The notes beneath the pieces are model-generated. The model did not search any database, had not been told where the DNA came from, and worked only from the letters and a program-made list of their open reading frames with translations. Made by a program: the position numbers and the translations under genes. A DNA stretch of 64,000 nt from Salvia splendens (Eukaryota; Streptophyta; Magnoliopsida; Lamiales; Lamiaceae): assembly GCF_004379255.2 (NCBI RefSeq), contig NC_056047.1, positions 23,822,293-23,886,292 on the forward strand, written 5' to 3'. Of the stretch, positions 56,308-64,000 are shown one piece after another. The stretch's first letter is position 1; each line of letters opens with the position of its first letter.

Positions 56308-58379
56308 GTGGACGAAAAGACCCTACGGCGCCTCGATAAAATCCTCCGGAGTATACCCTTCGAGATGGACAATGCGGCCGCTTACGCCCTACTCAAAGCT
56401 AAACTTGGGATTTCCCGGTTTAAAGAGCCTGTTTCATCTTCTAAAACAAAAATCCCACCTAGCTCTCCGAAATCACCTTCACCATCTCCCATCCAACCTT
56501 CGCCTCCTTCCCCAACATTTACCCCTATCCAGCCGGTGAAATACGGCGGGGAAGCCTCCGACGATGAAGGCTGGATTGAGGATTATGGGCAACCATTTGC
56601 TATCCCGTCGCCAACAAGCAGTGGTGGCTCCACTTCGATCCACGAGCAGCATTTGACTGGGGGCAGCAAAATCAACGATGAAGAAGAGGAGAACCTCTAC
56701 CCGTTGTTCGACTATAGGGAAGCTGAGAAGGAGGATGAACCACCACGCCATCAGACGCGCCATATGACAACGGACCGGCTCCTAGAGGAAGCTGAAACCC
56801 TGAAAACCCAAGGAGAGGGGGAAACGGTGATGCAGAGACCGCGCACAGTACGACGGCTGGTTGATGAAGAGGAGCCGGAGGAGCCATAAAGCCAAGAGGC
56901 CGTTAAGGAAAAGGAGGCTAAGGAGGATAGCCGTCAGAGAAGAGAGAGAAAGAGGAAGGGGGAGGAAAGTGTTTTTCCCCCTCTAAAGAGAAGTCGTCCC
57001 GCCAACGAGGGGGTCATCATTACAGATGCTTCCGAACCCGCCTCCCCACTAACGAGAGAGAGAGAGAGATGAGGGCATTGATGCGGAGGAACAGGAGTTG
57101 CGCTGGACCCGAACATCCAGGAGACAACAAGGAAGACCTACTACATCTCCTTCCACCATCTACTCCCCTCAGCATGTAGCCTTAACCCCAGTTATTCTCC
57201 AACAGATGTTGAAATTTGATGATCCCAAATGGCAGGAGGAGGTTCACCAAAGGGTGACCTCTCAAAAGAGGTTGAAGGCGGGGAAGATGCCACACCAGCC
57301 GTCCTTGGAGAAGATTGAGATGAAAGAGAGGTTTGCCGCCTACATTGCCGGCATCGGATTTGAATGGTTGCTAGAGGTCAATGAGACTCCCGTGCCAGAG
57401 GACCTGGCCAAGGAGTTTTTCACATCCTTCCGATTCATCGGAAGCTCAAACCTGAACGACAGAAGTGTCTCCTTTAGGGTCTTTGGCAAGGACCAACTGA
57501 TGAGCCTCAATGAATTCTCCATCCGGATGGGCCTCTACACAGAAAGCCAAGTGGCTAATGGGGTTTGGGTTGGGCGTGATATCGGTTTCCCTCAGAAGAA
57601 ACCCGAATTCGATCAGCAAGCCGTTTGGAAGGTCATATGCAATGGGCGTGCCCCTACCTTTACAGCCTCTGAATCCAGAGGTCATCACATTGCTGATCCT
57701 GCCCTCCGCCTAGCCCAGATCTACCAGGCCTGTAATCTCCTCGGATAGGCCAATACGCTGTCAATCATTACCATGTCCGAACTCTACTTTATGTAGAGTA
57801 TGAGAGAGTAGAGGAAGGTCCATCTGGGATTCTGGTTGGCCTACTTCAAAAGTCAAATTGCTACCCGCGTTGCCCGCCTATTTGAGGAGAAACTGGATTA
57901 TGGAGTGTGCCGAACGTTCCATCCTTGGCCCCAGTCCTGAAATGTTTGACCTTGATTTCTATGTTAGAACTCAGGTACTGGAGAAGACGCAAGGAGGGGG
58001 TTTTCAATTTTATGCAGTCAGTCGGCGGGAGCAACAGAGAAGCCAACCCAGAAGGAGAACTAGGCCGGAGGAGACCTCAGCAACCCTTGCCGAAGGAGAA
58101 AAGGAGGATACACATCTGGTGCCCACTCCGAGGATGGAGCAAGAGGAGGCTGCAAGTGCTGATGACGCATGGAAGCTCCGAGTGGAGCAGACATTGATGC
58201 AGCTGGTGGAGAATTCAAATTCTCAACTGGTCCTACTGGCCAGGTTGCTGGGAACCACCCACAATCAAAGCCCTGCCAGCCAAACACCACCTCCCTCTAC
58301 AAGCTCCCCTCCGCCTCGGCGCCCATCATCCTCCCGGCCACCCTCAGCATCCCCCGGTCAACCTCCCAGAAGGCATTGA
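56308..58379 (+). pseudogene. Athila third-ORF region (ORF1-like/envelope-position protein)
   Basis: Frames 56308-56889, 57098-57748 and 57858-58379 together form the long protein that Athila elements carry between pol and the 3' LTR. FAAYIAGIGFEWLLEVNETP, LAKEFFTSFRFIG and VSFRVFGKDQLMSLNEFSIR match the conserved ORF1-type domain. The first frame is Pro/Ser/Glu-rich and the last ends in a Gln/Ser/Pro-rich tail. Frame changes lie between the parts. Its role in Athila is unknown; membrane segments are not evident here. Confidence 0.7.
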
Positions 58380-58467
58380 GTATACCCCCCCAATCTCAGT
58401 CATTTCAAGTTTAAACAATCTTACTTTTTATTTGTTTTTGATTTGTATAACTGACATCCTGCTCAAC

Positions 58468-58629
58468 CTCACACTTAGACCTGTGTTGGGTCTAAGTGTG
58501 AGAAGTTATGCATGTTTTTGTTGGTTTATATATGCCCTTGTGTTTTAGTTATTGTTCTTATGTGTTTATTGGCATGTTTGATTGTTGGCACTGTCTCACA
58601 CTTAGCCCAGTGTCTGGTCTAAGTGTGAG
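58468..58629. repeat. two similar hairpins in the element's 3' region
   Basis: CTCACACTTAGACC pairs with GGTCTAAGTGTGAG (58468-58502), and a second copy with one changed arm lies at 58595-58629. Both are followed by aagtt. Such stem-loops could act in RNA processing or packaging. Confidence 0.85.
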
Positions 58630-58713
58630 AAGTTTTCCTTTTTCTTTTGTGCCGTTGCCTGTACCTAACCCTTTTCCACTGCATCCAGTCCCTCGAGGAC
58701 GAGTTCATATGCA

Positions 58714-58729
58714 GTGGGAGGGGGGAGGG
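58714..58729 (+). other. candidate polypurine tract
   Basis: GTGGGAGGGGGGAGGG is the longest purine run of the internal region, but the recognisable LTR start lies 2.3 kb further on, so it may be an ancestral tract. Confidence 0.4.
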
Positions 58730-60014
58730 TTAGTTCCAGAAAATAAAAATCATTCATGTCAAAAAATTTTAAAAAATACAAATTTTCAGTTAGAAATAAA
58801 TAGGGCAGTATACATGAAATTGGATAAGTGGAAGACTTGATTACTTTGGGAAGAGTTAGAAAAATGACTCAGTATGTTTACATGTAGAAACTTGATTGCA
58901 AAAACTTGATCAGTTTGAACGACGCAAGTATGATGGAAATGCTCAATTTGTAAACTTACTGTGAAGCCTCTCTATATGTGAGTTATAAGCCAAAGTAGAA
59001 CGCTTTCTACTATTTTTACAAAGAAAAAAATATTTTACGAGAGGCTGATTTTAATATTTAGATGAAAATTGCACAAGTAGCGAGGAGTAAAGGCATTAGG
59101 AATTAACCGATTGAGCCTTTTCCTCTTTCGCTCCACGAACCCGCCTCGTCAAGCAAGGCACCCCTTAGTTAACCACATTGAGCCCAAATACACTTTTACC
59201 CGTTCTTTTGAAACCCAATCCAACTTCCATATACTTTTTTATATATATAAACACGTGAGGAAAAGGGGTCAGAGAGATGAGTTAGGATATCGATAGAAAG
59301 TCAAAATAAAAGGGTAGTCGGGTTGAGCAAGTTAGTCAATCAGGTTGATCAAGTCAGAGAAATCAAGTCGGAAAAAAAATTGTCAGAAAAAATAGTCGAG
59401 AAAAGTTTGAGAAAAAGAGGGCAGGGAAAAGAAAATTGTAGCCTGACCCGGTAGTCGAAAGTTAGAGAATAAAGCCAAAAATTTAAGGCTAGAAGTCGCC
59501 ACTTGACCAAGTAAGATATCTAGTGGCGAAATATAAAGTTCAAATCTTTGGTCTCTTGACTCATGTGTTTTTCTTTTTTTGTAGTTTATATTTTTAAACT
59601 TAGAACCCCTAGGACCCTACCCTGATACACCACTACCCTTAAGCCCCATTACACCCGAAACACAGACCTTAAGGAACTATCTTGTGCAATCCGATTAGAG
59701 GTATTAAATTTGTGGCAATACCGAGTGAACAGTCCTAACATCTCTGGTGAGAAATGAGTGACTGAGTGAATCCAACAGTGGTTTCAAAATTGAGCAATCT
59801 TGACGAACTGGCACCTTGATCAAGTAAAAGCGAAAAGGAAGAAACATAAGCTGTTGGCAAATGGATTGACCTCGACCTCAGGTATGATTGTTGGAAATTT
59901 ATTCGATCTAATGCATCTATGTGAATATGTGTTTTTATTTCGAGTCTTGTTTTCTTTTTCATCTTCTTTTACTATCTTGAAATGAGTAAACCATGCCTGA
60001 AATTTATATCTTGA
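58730..60014. other. untranslated 3' region of the Athila-like element
   Basis: No coding potential. Several cttgatcaag-type motifs occur (59340, 59815 and others). The stretch near 59600-59780 resembles the usual non-coding 3' part of Athila elements. Confidence 0.4.
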
Positions 60015-61577
60015 CGTACACTTGTAATGACACTTTGGAGGGGTTGGTTTGCTACCACGCTCTTAGGGTTGAGTTAAATTAGACATGAAAATCAAGACTC
60101 CATGGATGATTGCTCGAAATTAAACTCATAAAACTCAAATCTAGACTCAAAATCGAATCACGAACACAGACTCATGCAACAATTGACGACTACGTAAACT
60201 GACTGACGTACAAGGTGACGGAAATGAAACAAAGCATAAATCCCATGCATTTTTGAAAGAAATGAACCGAATGAAACTTGTAGAAACTTAAGGAAACTCT
60301 AGATTTGAACTTAACTGGGCGAAATCAAGCTTGTAAAGATTAAACACAGGATAAATCGTAGATCTGTCTAACTAGGCAGAAAGAAAACACACGAAAACTT
60401 AAACGCGAATGAAACCAAAAGAAACTCTATTGCATTCCTTATCATTCAAATCCCAAGAGGTATTCGAACAAGGTGATTAACAAAAACCAACTTTGAATGC
60501 AAGGTAGAAATAAAGTAGTCGAACTAGACATTAATAAAACAAACGGATGGGCAATTAGAGAGAGTAATTCAAATCCTCGAGGATATGCTTCAGAGTTATA
60601 TCATAGACTTTGATGGAAGTTTGGAGAAATATTTACCGTTGGTAGACTTTGCATATAATAATAGTTATCAATCCAGCATCCAAAGAGCACCTTACGAAGC
60701 ATTGTATGGTCGAAAATACTGAACAACATTGTTCTGAATAGAACTAAATGAAGCAAAGATTGTGGGACCATAATTAATACATGAGACTAAAGATAAAGTT
60801 AAATTGATACGAAATAGATTGAAGGAAACATCTGATAGGCAAAAATCTTATGCTGATTTGAAGCGAAAAGATATTGAATTCAGTGCAGGTGACAAAGTCT
60901 TTTAGAAGATTTCCCCATGGAAGAAAGTGCTTCATTTTGGAAAAAATGGCAAGTTGAGCCCAAGATTCATCGGATCATATGAAATGCTCAAACGTGTTGG
61001 TCCAGTAGCGTATAGACTAGTGATAAGGCTCATTTCATGCATCGGTTTAGGGGTAAAATGTACGCTACTTGATCAGTTTATCTCACAAAGCAAGTGTTAA
61101 ATATGCAGGAATGCCGCTTGACCAAGGCAACAAGGCCAAACTGATCAAGCGAGTACAATAGGCGAAAAAGGCCAAATATCGGGGGAGTTGATCAAGAGGA
61201 GTAATCAAGCAGTCAAAGAGGGGACCATTGTTTCCAGAAGAAGGACACATGAGGCTATGAGCTGGTGGTGAGCATCATTCTGTTATCAAGGACAACGTTC
61301 TAGAAGGGGACACGTGCTGATATATGAGACGCAAGGACGGAGCTGAGTCACGAATCTGTTACTGAAAAGCGTCATCATTCTAGAAGGAGAGCACGTAGCA
61401 ATCAATGAGTCGTTCACTCTCAGCATGAGTAAATATTCCCTGCCAAGATCGTTATCCAGCTGGAGGTCGTGCCGAGCCTATAAATAGAGGATATGCCACC
61501 ACATTAAGAAAAGAAAAAGAGAATCCTTTACCTTCCGTCTTTAGTTTAGTTTAGTTTAGTTTAGTTTAGCTCTCTAG
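60015..61577 (+). repeat. long direct repeat, right copy
   Basis: It repeats 49978-51523. Differences are few; a TTTAG motif is expanded to about six units near 61545-61570. After agctctctag the copies part, so the 3' LTR inside it is truncated. Confidence 0.95.
60575..61020 (+). pseudogene. Ty3/gypsy integrase C-terminal fragment (right copy)
   Basis: Same content and mostly the same stops as the copy at 50538-50982; it keeps one base that the left copy lost near 60842. Confidence 0.85.
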
Positions 61578-62862
61578 CTACAATTATGGTTATACAAATT
61601 CCAGCTACAACACCCTAGCATAGTTCTTACTTCACTAGAACGAGTCGCCTAAGTTTTGCTCATGCTGTACAAACGTGGATTACTAACACTAGGGGTGTCA
61701 ATCTTAGATCTGTAACTCCCTAAAGCTCCTAAGACCCTTAAAAGTCCCCACTCTCAATTAACAGTGACATTTTAAGTGAAGCTAATTGTAGTGTCTACTA
61801 AGCCGATATCTAACTCGCCAACCTCCTCTCACGATTATGTAGCAAGTCTATTAAATCATCACAGAATGTGTCACTCAAATGTGAATCAATTATCCAGAAC
61901 TTAGAAAAGAAACGAAGTAAGAACAAAATAGATATTAAATAGAAAACAGAATTGTATAAACCAATAAAAGTTACTAACACATCCGAAGAATTCTTATAGT
62001 TTAGCTACTCATAGACAAATAGCAAAAACTACAAATTAAAGTAACAAAACATAAAGAAAAAACAAACAAAACCCAAGGATTAATTGTTGTGCAATCTTTA
62101 GACTTCTCTTGCCTTGCTCCAATCTCCAAGAATGGTGATGGAATAATGGGTGGAGGATTTAGGGTTGGAGAATGGAGGGAGGAGCCATGAAGGCTCCCCT
62201 TTTGGGGCTATGAATTGGTGAATATTATGAATTAGGTTATGGGGTGTATATAGGCTTGAAAAATGTTTAAACATGGTAAAACGTGTCCTTCAAGTAATAG
62301 GAAATATGGAATTTTCGTGCCCCATAGGTAAAGGAAAATATTTGGCTTCACAAGGTAATGTCTTCTTTCCTTCTTTAAATTTCCGCCTAAATTCTGCATT
62401 TGACAGCTTTGCGTGACCTTCGTAGAATGGTCATAACTTTATCCACAGAACTCCAATTGAGATGATCTTGGTACCTTTGCGACGCTCTTTCAAAGACGAA
62501 GAGAATGACATATACAAAGCCAGGATCAAACTTCAGAATCGTCGGAAATATGAGTTTGAACAAGGCTGTCGTGCGCGACCGGGCCCAGCGGGCCGCTGGA
62601 CAGCTCCAGAACTCTCTGGACTCGTTTCAGCGACCGCTGCATTGGGTCCAGCGGGCCGCTGGGTTGCACTTCAGTTTCAGCTTACGAATTTTGATCTTTT
62701 TATGATCTTTTTCCGCTCTATTTTGCACATTTCTCATAAAACACGTCAAAATACCAAAATGGATAAAATATGTAAATAATGGACATGTAATGCAACTTTG
62801 ACACTCAAAACGGACCAAATAATGACCTTAAAACAGTGAAAATCCGAGTGTATCAATGATGA
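61578..62862 (-). mobile_element. LTR-like sequence of an older element, antisense
   Basis: Read on the minus strand it begins TGATACACTCGGATTTTCAC at 62862, a typical LTR start. It contains the conserved ctccaattg module (about 62425-62505) and a GC-rich gaccgggcccagcggg segment near 62577. The other end is lost at the Athila-like element. Confidence 0.5.
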
Positions 62863-62865
62863 CGA

Positions 62866-63660
62866 GTATCAACACGCATGAGATGTGGCGTATGACGCGG
62901 TGGTTGAAGAGGTGGAGCGAGAAGTACAGGAGGAGGCGGAGTGTGCGGCGGCGCGGTCCCTCGTCGGATCCATCATCGGCGAACAATCCGACGTTACCAT
63001 GCCGGGGCTAACCAGTGGCTGATGGATGACTACTTTGCTTAAAACCCTTGTTTAACGCCAGAGCTTTTCCATCGGTGTTTTAGAATGTCTCGACTGCTCT
63101 TCCTCCATATATTGTCGTCATTGGCTGGGCGGTACAGGTGCTTCACCCTCCGACGTGATGCCAACGATAGGATCGGACTGTCGATGTTGCAGAAGTGCAC
63201 CGTTGCAATTAGGCAGCTGGCCTATGCTGGACCGACTGGCATGTTCGAGGACTACCTACATATGGGTGAGAAGACTAGCCTGGAGGTTTTGAGGCAGTTT
63301 TGTACGGGCATCAGGGCCATCTTCGGTCCAGAGTAACTACGAAAGCCAACTGCCACCGACTGCCAGATACTGCTAGATATGCATGGGAGGGTGCACGGTT
63401 TTCCATGGATGATAGACAACATAGATTGCATGCACTGGAAATGGAGAAACTACCCGCTGGCTTAGAAAGAGCAGTTCACTACCAGGTTCAAAAGCAAAAA
63501 CCCGTCGATGATCCTGGAAGCCGTTGTTGACTACCGATTGCGGATCTGGCATGCGTAACAGAGTCTAACAACGACATCAACGTTCTGCAGTCGTCACCTC
63601 TCTTCAATGAGCAGTGCCGGGGTGAGGTTCCGGAAATCAGCTTCGTGGCCAATGACAGGT
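62866..63660 (+). pseudogene. PIF/Harbinger transposase, broken
   Basis: The order is an acidic N-terminus (YDAVVEEVEREVQEEAECAA), WLMDDYFA, FRMSRLLFLHILSSLAGRYR, IRQLAYAGPTGMFEDYLHMG, the first catalytic Asp in IDNIDCMHWKWRNYP, then FKSKNPSMILEAVVDYRLRI and SNNDINVLQSSPLFNEQCRG. Stops or shifts lie near 63020, 63034, 63336 and 63463, and a deletion of about 10 bases lies at 63557, where the copy at 48860-49560 has FGVAES. It is cut at 63660 by a hAT-like end. Confidence 0.85.
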
Positions 63661-63838
63661 AGGGATGTCAAAATAACCCGAACCCGCGGGCCGGCCCGAA
63701 TAACCCGATAAAAATACAGGGTTAGGGTTGTAATTTCGCAGCCCGAATTTAAAATCGGGCCATTCGGGCTGACCCGTTCGGGTTGTCGGGTTAGGCGGGC
63801 TGACCCGTTCGGGTTACGGGTCGGCCCATCGGGTTGAA
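63661..63838. mobile_element. hAT-like element end, TAGGGATGTC family
   Basis: It starts TAGGGATGTCAAAATAACCCG like the element at 20134 and is full of ACCCG/CGGGTT motifs, but stops at about 63838 without an opposite end. Confidence 0.7.
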
Positions 63839-64000
63839 GGCTTCTGCACATCGAGCAGTTTTTGTAACGGTCATAACTTTCTCTACAAAGCTCCGATTGA
63901 GGCGTGCAATATATCCACGCGAAGCTCTTTCGAAGACGAAGAGAATGATATGTATTAGAGGTTTATCAGACTTCAAAATCGCGAGAAACATTGACTCAAA
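63839..64000 (+). mobile_element. LTR fragment with conserved module, window edge
   Basis: The text ggtcataactttctctacaa, ctccgattgaggcg and ctctttcgaagacgaagag matches the module in the LTRs at 36711 and 40548 and near 62425. It runs off the window. Confidence 0.6.

Larger units (their letters stand above)
50983..61577 (+). mobile_element. Athila-like Ty3/gypsy element, defective and composite
   Basis: Order: 5' LTR, tRNA-Asp primer site, gag, protease, a small trace of reverse transcriptase, a third-ORF region typical of Athila, purine-rich tract, untranslated region, then a repeat of the integrase fragment and a truncated 3' LTR (61021-61577). Reverse transcriptase, RNase H and an Athila integrase are missing. 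The integrase fragment before both LTR copies is of another (chromovirus) type, so the element is a mosaic or a recombined tandem. Confidence 0.72.

Overview
This is a stretch of nuclear DNA from a flowering plant, almost certainly a eudicot. The evidence is split genes with GT-AG introns, a SAUR gene, plant-type MULE, hAT, PIF/Harbinger, L1 and Ty3/gypsy elements, and many Stowaway-like MITEs with CTCCCTCCGTCCC ends. An asterid source is a guess only. Three host loci are recognisable: a decayed YEATS-domain TAF14-like gene (2043-4957), an intact single-exon SAUR gene (9328-9618) and an intact four-exon MSRA5-type methionine sulfoxide reductase-like gene (46369-48253). From memory, Arabidopsis At2g18000 (TAF14), At2g18010 (SAUR10) and At2g18030 (MSRA5) have the same order, so this looks like an old syntenic block that has been split by about 37 kb of transposons.

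Layout. 1-9.6 kb: AT-rich DNA, the TAF14-like pseudogene, several MITEs and the SAUR gene. 10-12.4 kb: MITEs and a 1.06 kb element with terminal inverted repeats and a GC-rich core. 12.5-20.8 kb: two damaged hAT transposons facing each other tail to tail, a related non-autonomous copy, and a hAT-like element of another family. 21-27.2 kb: a PIF/Harbinger transposase split by a minus-strand L1 LINE, which itself carries a MITE and two LTR-like insertions. 27.3-28.9 kb: a MITE cluster with one MITE inside another.

28.9-46 kb is the most remarkable part and has four layers. A 225 bp MITE is split by an LTR (5-bp target duplication AATAT). That LTR of about 2.6 kb is split twice by MULEs of one family (target duplications CCCAAAACGT/CCCAAAACAT and CTATGAAATG). 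The larger MULE (33001-45376) contains a non-autonomous LTR retrotransposon. This MULE is built like MuDR: two genes run inward from its two ends. One is an intact MURA transposase and the other a plant mobile domain (PMD) gene. Both MULEs carry arrays of 21-bp palindromes near their ends, and the small MULE also carries tRNA-Asp fragments in its inverted repeats.

48.6-64 kb: remnants of PIF/Harbinger transposases flank a composite Athila-like gypsy element (gag, protease, a trace of reverse transcriptase, an Athila third-ORF region) that contains a 1.55 kb direct repeat with a spacing of about 10.04 kb. The window ends in fragments of a hAT element and an LTR.

All calls come from reading the sequence; no database search was run. 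Lineage names for LTR elements without reverse transcriptase are tentative.
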